A DNA stretch of 64,000 nt from Candidatus Dormiibacterota bacterium (GTDB taxonomy: Bacteria; Chloroflexota; Dormibacteria; Aeolococcales; Aeolococcaceae). The number at the start of each line of letters is the position of its first letter. Within the stretch, counting starts at the first letter, position 1. Location of the stretch: contig PMOL01000008.1 of NCBI GenBank assembly GCA_003162415.1, forward strand, positions 62,001 to 126,000, written 5' to 3'. The notes beneath the pieces are model-generated. The model did no database searches. It saw only the letters and a program-made list of their open reading frames with translations, and was not told the DNA's origin. A program made the translations under genes and the position numbers. Positions 1 to 8,067 of this stretch are shown in pieces.

Positions 1-240
1 GAGGAGGTGGACGCCAACGGCGTGCTCATCCTCGGGCCGATGAATCTGCCCGCCGCGATTCCCGGCCAGGCGAGCCAGCTCTACTCGCACAACGCCACCC
101 GATTCCTGATGCAGATCCTCAAGGACGGCCAGGTGCAGCTTGACTTCGACGACGTTGTAATCAGCCAGACGTGCATCACCCACGACGGCAAGCCCATGGG
201 CGAGCAGATCGAGGCGCTGCTGCAGGGAGCGACTGCGTGA
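1..240 (+). CDS. pntA: NAD(P) transhydrogenase alpha subunit part 1, C-terminal end (5' truncated by window)
   Basis: The reading frame is open from base 1, so this is the last 79 codons of a longer gene. The residues GVLILGPMNLPAAIPGQASQ and the following LYSHNATRFL stretch match the end of the NAD(H)-binding domain I of proton-translocating transhydrogenase, where this helix packs at the domain edge. The enzyme moves hydride from NADH to NADP+ and couples this to proton transfer across the membrane. Its TGA stop overlaps the GTG start of the next gene (GTGA), so the two are translationally coupled. The split arrangement, with domain I separate from the membrane segment, is the three-gene form of the enzyme. 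Confidence 0.88.
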   Translation, partial: EEVDANGVLILGPMNLPAAIPGQASQLYSHNATRFLMQILKDGQVQLDFDDVVISQTCITHDGKPMGEQIEALLQGATA

Positions 241-578
241 GTCCCGAGCAGACGCTCGCACTCGGCGCCTTCATCTTCGCGCTCGCGGTGTTCGTCGGAT
301 TCCTGCTCATCTCCAAGGTCCCGACGATGCTGCACACGCCGCTGATGTCGGGAACGAACTTCATCCACGGCATCGTGCTGGTTGGCGCGCTCACGGTCGC
401 CGCGAGTGCGAACGACACGCTCGGCTACATCATCGCCATCGCGGCTGTGCTGCTCGGCACGCTCAACGTCGTGGGCGGCTGGGTGGTCACCGATCGCATG
501 CTGCAGATGTTCCGGCGGCGTCCGGCGGCTGATGTGCATAAGGCGGAGACGCCGCCGCCGACGACGACGGATCACTGA
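237..578 (+). CDS. pntAB: NAD(P) transhydrogenase alpha subunit part 2 (membrane segment, PntAB)
   Basis: A 113-residue protein made mostly of three hydrophobic helices (roughly residues 8-27, 42-60 and 63-82) followed by a basic RRR stop-transfer and a polar tail. The stretch LISKVPTMLHTPLMSGTNFI is characteristic of the membrane part of the transhydrogenase alpha subunit (domain II). It forms the proton channel together with the N-terminal helices of PntB. The GTG start at 237 is chosen because it overlaps the upstream stop. An upstream ATG at 171 in the same frame would add residues that do not belong to the family. pntB follows after 5 nt. Confidence 0.9.
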   Translation: MSPEQTLALGAFIFALAVFVGFLLISKVPTMLHTPLMSGTNFIHGIVLVGALTVAASANDTLGYIIAIAAVLLGTLNVVGGWVVTDRMLQMFRRRPAADVHKAETPPPTTTDH

Positions 579-583
579 CCGCC

Positions 584-1978
584 ATGCAACCGTCTGCACT
601 CACCACCCTCGGTTACCTGGTGACCGCCGTCGCCTTCATGTTCGGCATCCAGCTGCTGCGCTCGCCGGCGACCGCGCGTCAAGGGAACCGCATTGCGGCT
701 GTCGGAATGCTCCTGGTGCTCGGCATCACCGCAGCACTGATCCACAACACCGGCAACTGGCCTCTGATCATCCCGCCGATTGTCATCGGCACCGCGATCG
801 GCGCGGTTTCAGCGCGCCTGGTGCGCATGACCGCGATGCCGCAGATGGTCGCGCTCTTCAACGGCATGGGCGGCGGCTCGGCGGCGCTGATCGCTGCGCA
901 GGACTTCCGCACCGCCGTCGCGAGCGGGACAGCGCACCCCTACATCACGTGGGCGATCATGGTGAGCTGCTTCATCGGCTCACTCAGCATCGCCGGCAGC
1001 ATGGTGGCGTTCGCGAAGCTGCAGGAATTGATGCCTGGACGGCCGCTCACATACCGGCTCCAGAGCGTCGTGAATGGGCTGCTCCTGCTGGTGATCGTCG
1101 CGATCGGGATCTATCTGATCGTCGTCGACCAGAACCTCGCACTCTTCGCGGTGTACATCGTCCTGTCGCTCATCCTGGGTGTGCTCTTCGTGGTGCCGAT
1201 CGGCGGCGCTGACATGCCGGTGATCATCTCGCTGCTCAACTCCTTCACCGGGCTCGCCGCCGCAAGCACGGGATTCGTGCTCAGCAACGACGTGCTCATC
1301 GTCAGTGGCGCGCTGGTGGGAGCATCCGGAACCATCCTCACGCTCGCGATGAGCAAGGCGATGAACCGTTCACTGTTCAACGTGCTCTTCAGTGGCTTCG
1401 GATCGTCGGTCGAATCCGCGGGTACCGCGGCGGGCGCCGAGGGCGGCGCGATTCACCCGACCACCGTCGAGGATCTCGCGCCGCTGCTCGCGTTCGCACA
1501 GCTGGTGATCTTCGTCCCTGGATATGGCATGGCCGTTGCCCGTGCGCAGCACGAGGTCAAGGATCTCGCCGACGAGCTCGAGAAGCGCGGCGTCACCGTC
1601 GAGTACGCGATTCACCCTGTGGCGGGACGGATGCCCGGTCACATGAACGTCCTCCTCGCCGAGGCCAACGTCCCCTACCCGCAGCTCAAGGAGATGGATG
1701 CGGTCAACGGCGACTTTCCCAGGGCCGACGTCGCAGTCGTCATCGGTGCCAATGACGTCGTCAACCCGGCCGCGCGCACCCAGACCAACAGCCCGATCTT
1801 TGGCATGCCGATCCTCAACGCCGACGAGGCAAAGACGGTGGTCGTTCTCAAACGAAGCATGGCGACCGGATTCGCCGGCGTCGACAACCCGTTGTTCTAC
1901 AAGCCGAACACACTGATGCTTTTCGGGGACGCGCGTACCTCGGTCGCGGCGCTCGTCGCCGAGGTCAAAAAACAGTAG
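584..1978 (+). CDS. pntB: NAD(P) transhydrogenase beta subunit
   Basis: A 464-residue protein of normal family length. Residues 1-270 form about nine membrane helices (domain II). The rest is the soluble NADP(H)-binding domain III, with the fingerprint VPGYGMAVARAQ near residue 310 and VVIGANDVVNPAA near residue 385. It completes the pntAA-pntAB-pntB operon, whose product makes NADPH at the expense of the proton gradient. Its last 14 bases overlap the end of the convergent response-regulator gene. No intrinsic terminator is visible between the two. Confidence 0.96.
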   Translation: MQPSALTTLGYLVTAVAFMFGIQLLRSPATARQGNRIAAVGMLLVLGITAALIHNTGNWPLIIPPIVIGTAIGAVSARLVRMTAMPQMVALFNGMGGGSAALIAAQDFRTAVASGTAHPYITWAIMVSCFIGSLSIAGSMVAFAKLQELMPGRPLTYRLQSVVNGLLLLVIVAIGIYLIVVDQNLALFAVYIVLSLILGVLFVVPIGGADMPVIISLLNSFTGLAAASTGFVLSNDVLIVSGALVGASGTILTLAMSKAMNRSLFNVLFSGFGSSVESAGTAAGAEGGAIHPTTVEDLAPLLAFAQLVIFVPGYGMAVARAQHEVKDLADELEKRGVTVEYAIHPVAGRMPGHMNVLLAEANVPYPQLKEMDAVNGDFPRADVAVVIGANDVVNPAARTQTNSPIFGMPILNADEAKTVVVLKRSMATGFAGVDNPLFYKPNTLMLFGDARTSVAALVAEVKKQ

Positions 1979-2375
1979 TCGGCGGAGCCTTCCCGGTCGC
2001 TGCGACGCTGCGCAACGCGTTGAGCAGGTCCGCCGGCGCAGTGTCCTTGACGACGTAGCCGACGGCGCCGCTCTTCAGCGCCTCGACCATGCGCTCGTGG
2101 CCTCCGAACGACGTCAGCATCATCACGCGCGTTCCGGGTGCGCTCTGGACGAGCCGTTTGGTGGCCTCGATGCCGCCCATACCGGGCATCGAAAGGTCCA
2201 TGAGCACCACGTCCGGATGGAGTTCCTGGGCCATCTCGAGGGCCTGCTCGCCCGAATCCGCCAGGCCGACAACCTCGATATCAGGCTCGTGGCCGAGGAA
2301 CGAGGCAAGCCCCTTGCGGACGACCGGGTGGTCGTCCACGATCATGACGCGCATCGCTGCAGGGGTCACCGTCAT
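1965..2375 (-). CDS. Response regulator, receiver domain only (NarL-type, no HTH)
   Basis: A 136-residue protein that is essentially one receiver domain. The acidic pair (VDDHP), the phospho-acceptor Asp in VVLMDLSMPGMGG, the switch Thr in MLTSF and the Lys in YVVKDTAPADLL are all present. NarL/LuxR-type regulators are usually about 210-220 residues, with a DNA-binding HTH after the linker reached here at LRSVAATGK. This one stops just after the linker, at a TGA inside the 3' end of convergent pntB. The kinase gene lies 5 nt upstream in the same orientation, so the pair form an operon. It may act by protein contact rather than DNA binding, or be a C-terminal truncation. ATG 2375 is the annotated start; ATG 2354 is a possible alternative. 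Confidence 0.85.
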   Translation of the reverse strand: MTVTPAAMRVMIVDDHPVVRKGLASFLGHEPDIEVVGLADSGEQALEMAQELHPDVVLMDLSMPGMGGIEATKRLVQSAPGTRVMMLTSFGGHERMVEALKSGAVGYVVKDTAPADLLNALRSVAATGKAPPTTVF

Positions 2376-2380
2376 CCACT

Positions 2381-3898
2381 CTACTCGATGGGCAGCGTCA
2401 GAACGACGAGCGTGCCACGACCTGGCTCTGAGTCGATGGTGAGCGTCCCCCCGGCCTCCTCGGCGAGCTCGACGATGGCCGCGGTGCCAAGGTGTCCCTC
2501 GGCGCGGCGGCGCTCCATCTCCTTCTTGCTGAAGCCTTTTCCGTTGTCCTCGATGCTGAGGATCGCCGAGCCATCCTCGGTGATGAGCTGGACCTTGACG
2601 TTCTTCGCCTCGGCATGCGCGGCCACATTGCGAAGAATCTCATGGGCAACTCGGAAGATCAGTGCTCCGCGATCCTCTCGAAGGCGAAGGTTCGGCGGGA
2701 GGTCGAGCTCGGTATTGGTCCCCTTGCGCTTCATCTCCCGGAGCACCTCGAGAAGCGCTGCCTGCAGTCCTTCGCGACGCAGCGTCGGCGGTGCCAGCTC
2801 GATGATCAATGTGCGCAAATCCTTCATGGCGCCTCGAGTTTCGTCCGCCGAGGTCTCGAGCAGTTCGAGGAGCTCCCCGTAACCGTTCTCGACCTGCGGC
2901 AGGCCTTTCAGCTGCGAGGCCTCAGCCGAGAGCGCGAACGCCATCCCCGCGAGGTTCTGCACGACCCCGTCATGGAGATCTCGGGCAATTCGTCGCCGCT
3001 CTGCCTCCGACGCCTCGACCGCTTTCTGGAGCAGTCCCTCCCGCTCCTTCTGGTGTGCCGCCCGCTCGATCTCCTGTTCGTGCACGTTGCGTGTGTAGCG
3101 GATGAGAAATCCGTGCAGCAGGATGAGTGGCGCCAGCAGCGCCAGGAAGCCGATCGTGCCCTGTTGGGCGGACATCACGACGAAAGCGAATGCAGCAAAG
3201 CCGTATCCGACGCTGTATGGCAGCACGGCTAGTCGTAAGCGCATCACCTGTGCGATGGGCACACGGCGGTCGGAAAGGTGAATCACCACGGCCACGAATC
3301 CGGAGTTGAGGACGAAATGCACAAAGCCGGCGCACAGTCCCCCGAGCAGTGCCCTTCCGGTGCCGTCGATATGCTGCCCATTGACTGCGGCGAAAACCAC
3401 CCAGGCCGAAACATTGGCAAGGAACCCGTTGGCGACGTTGAACGTCGTTCGAAACCAGCCGTTGTGGTTCCGCAGTGCGACACCGAACGGCTCGGCGGTT
3501 GCGCCTACGACAGCGCCCACAGGCCCGAACGTGACCGAGAGGCCGAGATGGATGAAGACGCTCGGCGTCCACTGAGACTGGGTCAAGCCCGGGAGTCGAA
3601 CCGCAAAGACCGACATCAGAAAGATCGTGAGACCCCCGACGATCAGGGTCAGCGGCTGCAGTTGTTCGCTGATGTGCGCGCTGACGTCCTGACGGAACGT
3701 GATCACGAGTGCTGTCACCGCCAGCGCCGCGACAGCCGTAGCGACGACGTACGCCACCAGCATCGGCGTGTAGACGACCGGCCCTAGGGAAGGCGACTTT
3801 GGCAGCAGCTCGTAGATGCGACGACCCAGCGCGGCCGCCCGCAATTTTCCACCAACGCCCAGCGCTTGCTTGCGCGGCGCGACCGAATCCTGCGCCAT
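2381..3898 (-). CDS. Sensor histidine kinase, HisKA_3/NarX-DegS type, multi-pass membrane sensor
   Basis: A 505-residue kinase. The N-terminal 250 residues carry about seven hydrophobic helices and form an integral-membrane sensor. A short coiled-coil leads to the H-box ERRRIARDLHDGVVQNLAG, the hallmark of HisKA_3 kinases. The ATP-binding domain follows, with the N-box EILRNVAAHAEA, DNGKGF and GRGTLVVLTLP. It would autophosphorylate and pass phosphate to the receiver encoded 5 nt downstream. The ORF extends 37 codons further upstream, but ATG 3898 is chosen because a TAGGAT hexamer sits 7 nt before it, as at other apparently leaderless genes here, and because the extra residues are low-complexity. 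The ligand is not evident. Confidence 0.9.
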   Translation of the reverse strand: MAQDSVAPRKQALGVGGKLRAAALGRRIYELLPKSPSLGPVVYTPMLVAYVVATAVAALAVTALVITFRQDVSAHISEQLQPLTLIVGGLTIFLMSVFAVRLPGLTQSQWTPSVFIHLGLSVTFGPVGAVVGATAEPFGVALRNHNGWFRTTFNVANGFLANVSAWVVFAAVNGQHIDGTGRALLGGLCAGFVHFVLNSGFVAVVIHLSDRRVPIAQVMRLRLAVLPYSVGYGFAAFAFVVMSAQQGTIGFLALLAPLILLHGFLIRYTRNVHEQEIERAAHQKEREGLLQKAVEASEAERRRIARDLHDGVVQNLAGMAFALSAEASQLKGLPQVENGYGELLELLETSADETRGAMKDLRTLIIELAPPTLRREGLQAALLEVLREMKRKGTNTELDLPPNLRLREDRGALIFRVAHEILRNVAAHAEAKNVKVQLITEDGSAILSIEDNGKGFSKKEMERRRAEGHLGTAAIVELAEEAGGTLTIDSEPGRGTLVVLTLPIE

Positions 3899-3905
3899 GC
3901 GATCG

Positions 3906-3911
3906 ATCCTA
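3906..3911 (-). promoter_or_regulatory. Putative leaderless -10 element (TAGGAT) of the NarX-like kinase
   Basis: On the minus strand TAGGAT is followed by 7 nt and then ATG at 3898. Transcription would begin at or next to the start codon. No Shine-Dalgarno is needed, and the AGGA inside the hexamer is poorly placed to be one. The same layout recurs at 12179, 23218, 26561, 27224, 28158 and 43793. Confidence 0.5.
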
Positions 3912-4326
3912 TTCTGCGCAGGCGACACGGGGCTGTCTGCGTGACAGGATTGTCGGGGACGACGACCCGAAGTGCTTGTTGTGGCTGGTATTTGACGCGT
4001 TAGGGTCAATCATTGCATCAATCGCGTCAGTTACCGACCTGCGTAGACCATGCGAAGAAATGTGAACGCAAGATCAACGCGAGGGGTCTTAAGCCCAGTG
4101 CGGTCGGCGAGGGTTACAGTACGCGCAACAGCAACCGCGCCTTCGGTCGGATTCGAAGCTACCGCCGGCGCAATTTCAAGGAGATCCCATGGCCACTTGG
4201 GGCGATACAGAAAGCTGGGGTTAGCCGTTCCCCACTGTAGGGGACGCTTGTGACAAACCATTGGGTAATTTCGTGACAGCCCGATAACGGGTCGATCGCG
4301 TCATTATCACGGAGGGGGCTGGTCAA
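3912..4326. other. Intergenic region between divergent kinase and MFS operons
   Basis: About 415 bases without a convincing gene. The short ORFs here on both strands have no recognisable product and overlap each other. The stretch should carry the promoter of the leader ORF/MFS transcript. A strong ribosome-binding sequence (GGAGGGGG, 4311-4318) lies at its end. A weak inverted pair (GATAA around 4283, TTATC around 4303) flanks a GATCG-containing stretch, but no operator can be assigned. Confidence 0.5.
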
Positions 4327-4431
4327 ATGGGCCGCCGGGTGCGCAGTTGGCGCATTCGGCTCCTGTCTGGCGGTGACGCGCGTACTCTGATCAACGCAAG
4401 TCAGATCTCCCCTGGAGGGATTCGACGCTGA
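4327..4431 (+). CDS. Arg-rich 34-residue leader ORF upstream of MFS exporter
   Basis: ATG 4327 is preceded by an excellent Shine-Dalgarno (GGAGGGGG, 4311-4318, 8-nt spacing). The ORF encodes 34 residues starting MGRRVRSWRIRLLSGGD, with 5 Arg and 1 Trp in the first 11 positions. Its TGA stop (4429-4431) overlaps a CTG codon at 4428. That CTG opens the frame of the downstream MFS transporter and has its own GGAGGG 8 nt upstream. Such an arrangement would couple or attenuate exporter translation. No homolog is recognised, and the peptide may matter only through its translation. The evidence is the ribosome-binding site and the overlap, not similarity. Confidence 0.42.
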   Translation: MGRRVRSWRIRLLSGGDARTLINASQISPGGIRR

Positions 4432-5630
4432 GAGCATCGGCGGACGCGCCCTCGACGTTACGCGCTGCCGGAATACTGAATCCGGCGGTCAGGTTGCTCA
4501 TGGCAGCCGGTACGTCGGTCTATGGGGATTGGCTGACCACCGTGGCGTTGCTGGTGCTGCTCTTCCGGCTGACCCATTCGCCGTTCGGACCCGCGCTGTA
4601 CATGCTGGCCCGCGTGGCCCCGCGTGTCGTCGGGCCGTTTCCCGGCGGCGCTCTCGCTGACCGGTTCGGACCGGCACGCATCGCGGCCGCATGCGCGGTC
4701 GGTCAGGGAATCCTGACCGCCGCGATCGTCGCGTTCGCTGATCTCGACGTCATCTGGGCCATCTATGTCGCGGTCGCGCTTGCCCAATTGCTCAGCTCGG
4801 CCGCACAGCCCTGCTACGCCGCCATGGTTCCTCGGGTCACCACGCCGGCGGGGCTCGGGCGGATTCAAGGCACGTACTCGGCGCTCTACAGCTCGAGCAT
4901 CCTGGTGTCGCCGGCCGCCGGCGCTCTTCTCCTTGCCTGGGTCGCGCCCCAGGTTCTGATCGAAGTTGACGCCATAACGTTCTTTGTCGCGGCTGCACTC
5001 TTGACCACACTCATGCACGTTGGCCCAGCGAGCGGCCGCACATCAGGCCGAATGTCGGCAGGGATTCCCATCGTCATGCGCGACCCGATGCTCCGGTTGC
5101 TGGCGGCCGCGTACATCACCAATAGCGCAGCCGTCACAACACTCCAGGCCGTGCTTGTCGTTGCGGCGGCTGGTCGCTTCGGGCACGACACATTGGTCGG
5201 CTGGCTCTACGCGTCCGTGGGCGCGGGCGCGGTCCTCGGCGCTCTGCCCATCATCCGACGAACGCCGGTCCGTGTTGCCGTGCAATCCATCGTTGCCGGC
5301 ACCGCGCTCGAGCTCGTGCCGCTCGCGGCCTTCACCTTTGTGACCAGCCTCCCCCTCGCCATGGCGCTCCTCTTCGTCAGCGGCATGGGCGCAACCCTGT
5401 ATCAGACGCGTGGCGCCGTCGGGCTTCAGCAGCGGACGCCGCGCGAGCTGCTGGGACGGACGACTGCGGTCGTTCGCTTCAGTGGTTTCCTCGGCATGCT
5501 CCTCGGAGCGATTGCCGCAGTTTCGCTGGTGCAGCCCCTCGGCTGGGAGTCGACGGTCCTGATCGTCTGCGCGGTGGGTGGGGCACTGCTCTTCGTCGCG
5601 GCTCTCAGCGAGGGACGAGACCCCGGGTGA
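4428..5630 (+). CDS. MFS transporter (drug-efflux-like), probable non-canonical CTG start
   Basis: A 12-helix major-facilitator protein of about 400 residues. Near the N-terminus it has the motif-A-like element GGALADRFGPARIA, and a second-half repeat carries ALYQTRGAVGLQQRTPRELLGR, typical of MFS_3/EntS-like exporters. It is a clear paralog of the transporter at 6727-8067, sharing the AAG-YGDWLT segment and the ALYQTRG loop. The paralog has about 20 residues before that segment. Here no ATG or GTG exists between the upstream stop at 4374 and TTG 4494. CTG 4428 keeps the equivalent N-terminus and has GGAGGG 8 nt upstream; TTG 4494 would lose it. The substrate is unknown. Confidence 0.88.
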   Translation: MRASADAPSTLRAAGILNPAVRLLMAAGTSVYGDWLTTVALLVLLFRLTHSPFGPALYMLARVAPRVVGPFPGGALADRFGPARIAAACAVGQGILTAAIVAFADLDVIWAIYVAVALAQLLSSAAQPCYAAMVPRVTTPAGLGRIQGTYSALYSSSILVSPAAGALLLAWVAPQVLIEVDAITFFVAAALLTTLMHVGPASGRTSGRMSAGIPIVMRDPMLRLLAAAYITNSAAVTTLQAVLVVAAAGRFGHDTLVGWLYASVGAGAVLGALPIIRRTPVRVAVQSIVAGTALELVPLAAFTFVTSLPLAMALLFVSGMGATLYQTRGAVGLQQRTPRELLGRTTAVVRFSGFLGMLLGAIAAVSLVQPLGWESTVLIVCAVGGALLFVAALSEGRDPG

Positions 5631-5643
5631 CCGTCAAACCCGG
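5623..5643. terminator. Hairpin between convergent MFS and secreted-protein genes
   Basis: CCGGGT (5623-5628) pairs with ACCCGG (5638-5643) around a 9-nt loop. The perfect palindrome CCTGATCAGG follows at once. The hairpin includes the MFS stop codon region and sits just past the end of the minus-strand gene ending at 5654, so it could end transcription from both sides. There is no clear T-tract. Confidence 0.4.
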
Positions 5644-5653
5644 ATCATCCTGA

Positions 5654-6334
5654 TCAGGTCGAAGGGCCGCCGACGACCGGGTGCGCACGTGGATTTGGGT
5701 ACGGTCCTGGACCCATGCTGTTGCACCCCACGGTCCACCACACCGCCTGTCCACAGGCATAGAACGACTGGTTGACCGTGACCACGTACTGATGCGTACC
5801 CACGCGGTAGGCGATGTCCGTGTTCTCCCATCCACCACCGTGAGAACCGGCGGGCTTGGCGACGCCCACCACCAACTGCACGTTCCTCGGCGGGGAACCG
5901 CTGCTCGGGCACACCTGCGTCACGGAGAAACCGATCGCCGGATGCAGCGTCTCCGGGACCTTCGGCGGGTAGCCCGAGATGTCACCGATCCCCCCGGTCC
6001 CCACGCCAAAATCGATGAACGCGGCCCCGAGAAGGTTCAGCCCGCTCCCAACCGATCTCGCAGCCGAGACACGCTCGATGATCGCCGGATCCGTCCCCTG
6101 GACCAGGCACAGTTCATATCCCACCGTCCATGGCCCCGGGTCATTCGGGAACCACCCCATCGTCAGCGAGTTCGCACCGCCTCCTGGACCCGATCCGAGT
6201 GGGCCGCTGCCGTCGGTGTGGCGGTCCACCCCGGGAAATGCGCCGGCATTGAGCACCGCGCCCAGTGCGGCAGTGGACAACGCGGCAGCCACAGCCAGAA
6301 CGACCGCCCATCGATGGTTGGGGACGGAAGTCAT
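5654..6334 (-). CDS. Secreted hypothetical protein
   Basis: A 226-residue protein with a signal peptide or N-terminal anchor: basic start, hydrophobic core WAVVLAVAAALSTAALGAVL at about residues 9-28, then a Gly/Ser-rich linker. The exported part has four Cys residues (in YELCLV, QVCPSS, FYACGQ and VGCNSM) that could form two disulfides. It ends with a Pro-rich tail. No domain is recognised. It lies alone on the minus strand between two MFS paralogs on the plus strand, converging with the first. The ATG at 6334 has no strong ribosome-binding site. Confidence 0.6.
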   Translation of the reverse strand: MTSVPNHRWAVVLAVAAALSTAALGAVLNAGAFPGVDRHTDGSGPLGSGPGGGANSLTMGWFPNDPGPWTVGYELCLVQGTDPAIIERVSAARSVGSGLNLLGAAFIDFGVGTGGIGDISGYPPKVPETLHPAIGFSVTQVCPSSGSPPRNVQLVVGVAKPAGSHGGGWENTDIAYRVGTHQYVVTVNQSFYACGQAVWWTVGCNSMGPGPYPNPRAHPVVGGPST

Positions 6335-6662
6335 GACGCGCCGATTGTGGCCTCAAACGAGCAGCGATGTCGAGCAGTCTTTGAAACCGGTAGGGAGCAC
6401 ACCCTCCGCCCATGGGTGTCAGGATTCCGGGTAGACACGCAAAGAGTTATGCAGATCTGACGAAGACTTGTTAACTCAGCCCAGGCAGCGCGAACGGAGC
6501 GAGCGGCCATATCGCACGCTCTGGAGGCCAGCCCGGGCATGGGTGCTGGGGTATTGGTGCCGGCGGTATCCATGGAGGCGGAAATGACAGCAGGCGCTGG
6601 CTGGGGCTGAGCCTCAACCGTTGATCCCCGAGAGCCTTCGGGATATTTGAATCCGTTGGGTG

Positions 6663-6692
6663 CGACGTCGTGGGTATCTACTCACGACGTCG
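6663..6692. promoter_or_regulatory. Inverted repeat CGACGTCGTG-N10-CACGACGTCG upstream of second MFS exporter
   Basis: Two perfect 10-bp arms (6663-6672 and 6683-6692) are separated by 10 bp. Each arm contains the self-palindrome CGACGTCG, so four half-sites are present. It ends 34 bp before the MFS start at 6727, which suits an operator for a TetR- or MarR-like repressor. No such regulator is encoded nearby. Transcribed, it could also form a 10-bp hairpin in the leader. Confidence 0.45.
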
Positions 6693-6726
6693 TGCTTCGT
6701 CTGCTAATCCTGCCTCTGGAGTGGAC

Positions 6727-8067
6727 ATGACGATCGATGCCGCGCGGTTCTTTCCGCGATCAGCAGGCACGCTGCCCAAGGCCGAGCGGTCCGCGCGCCT
6801 CCTGCTGGCTGCCGGAATCTCCACTTACGGTGACTGGCTGACGGTCGTCGCCCTTGCGGTCCTCCTCTTCGATCTCACGCACCGACCCGCGGCGCCCGCG
6901 CTCTACATCCTCGCCAGGTTCGCTCCGAGGGTGCTCGGTCCAACCCTCGGTGGTTCACTCACCGATCGGTACGGGCCGAGCCGCGTCGCCGGCTGGTCAG
7001 CGCTCGGGCAGTGCGCGCTCACTGTCGCCATCGTCGTCTTCGCGAACACCGGCACGATCTGGGCGATTCTGGTCGCGGTGGCGATCGCCGGGTTCCTCGG
7101 ATCGATCGCCCAGCCCGGCTACTCCGCCTGCATTCCGCGGGTGACCTCAGCCCCCCGGCTCCTTCGCGTCAACGCCGTCTACAGCGGGCTCGCTGAGTCG
7201 AGCGTGCTCGTCGCCCCGGCGATCGGCGCCCTTGTCCTCCCGTTCATCCAACCGCAGACCCTCGTCGCGGTTGATGCCGCCTCCTTTGGCCTGGCGGCCC
7301 TCCTCATGCTGTCCCTGCGCGTCGGGCCGGCGCCGGCACAGGGCCGAGAGGCGATCACTCGCTCGAGTGCCACCGCGATGGTGGCCCGCGACCCCATGCT
7401 TCGCTCGCTCGCGGCTTCGTTCTTCTGCAGCGCCCTGGCGATCACCGCCCTCCAGGCGGTGCTCGTCGTCGCGGCGGCGGACCGCTTCGGGCAGGCCACC
7501 GATGTCGGGTGGCTGTACGCGGCAGTCGGGGGCGGCGGGGTCGTCGGAAGCACTCTGCTCCTGCGCTGGACCCCTCGAACCATCGGCGCTCGAGGGATCG
7601 CCATCGGCTTCCTGATCGAGGTCATACCACTCGGGCTCTTCGCGCGCACCGGCGGGCTCCTCCCCGCCCTCGCGCTGCTGTTTGTCAGCACCGCCGCGGC
7701 CGCGCTGTATCAGACTCGGGGCCAGACCGCCCTGCAGCAGCGCGTACCGGCGGGTTTGCTCGGACGGGTGAACGGCGTGATGCGCCTGCTGCTGTATTCG
7801 GGCATGCTGGTCGGCGCCATCGCCGCCGCTGCGCTCGTGGAGGCAATCGGCTGGAGCGCGCTTGTCGTTGGGGCGGCGGCCGTGTCCGTTGTCGGCTTCA
7901 TCCCGGCGTCGATCACGTATCGCCGGGGACCACGGCGCCCCGGCGAGGTCACCCTCGCCGGGACACCAATGGTGCTCGCGTCAGGTCAGACGGCGACCGC
8001 TTCGCGGGCTTCCTTCTCGATCGGCAGGCCGACCGAGTTGCCCCACTCGCTCCACGACCCGTCGTAG
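6727..8067 (+). CDS. MFS transporter (drug-efflux-like), paralog of the gene at 4428
   Basis: A 446-residue, 12-helix major-facilitator exporter. It contains GGSLTDRYGPSRVAG (motif A region), a central loop and ALYQTRGQTALQQRVPAGLLGR in the second half, all shared with the paralog 1.1 kb upstream. The ATG at 6727 has TGGAG 6-7 nt upstream; the longer GTG start at 6670 would lie inside the inverted repeat and is rejected. The last 82 bp overlap the 3' end of the convergent sulfurtransferase gene. The final 45 residues therefore look like read-through beyond the normal MFS end, perhaps after loss of an earlier stop. Confidence 0.92.
   Translation: MTIDAARFFPRSAGTLPKAERSARLLLAAGISTYGDWLTVVALAVLLFDLTHRPAAPALYILARFAPRVLGPTLGGSLTDRYGPSRVAGWSALGQCALTVAIVVFANTGTIWAILVAVAIAGFLGSIAQPGYSACIPRVTSAPRLLRVNAVYSGLAESSVLVAPAIGALVLPFIQPQTLVAVDAASFGLAALLMLSLRVGPAPAQGREAITRSSATAMVARDPMLRSLAASFFCSALAITALQAVLVVAAADRFGQATDVGWLYAAVGGGGVVGSTLLLRWTPRTIGARGIAIGFLIEVIPLGLFARTGGLLPALALLFVSTAAAALYQTRGQTALQQRVPAGLLGRVNGVMRLLLYSGMLVGAIAAAALVEAIGWSALVVGAAAVSVVGFIPASITYRRGPRRPGEVTLAGTPMVLASGQTATASRASFSIGRPTELPHSLHDPS

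Noticed and set aside
6436..6460. ACGCAAAGAG sequence resembling part of a c-di-GMP-I riboswitch
   Set aside because: The rest of the aptamer (GGGCAAACC element, tetraloop receptor) is absent, so it is a chance match.
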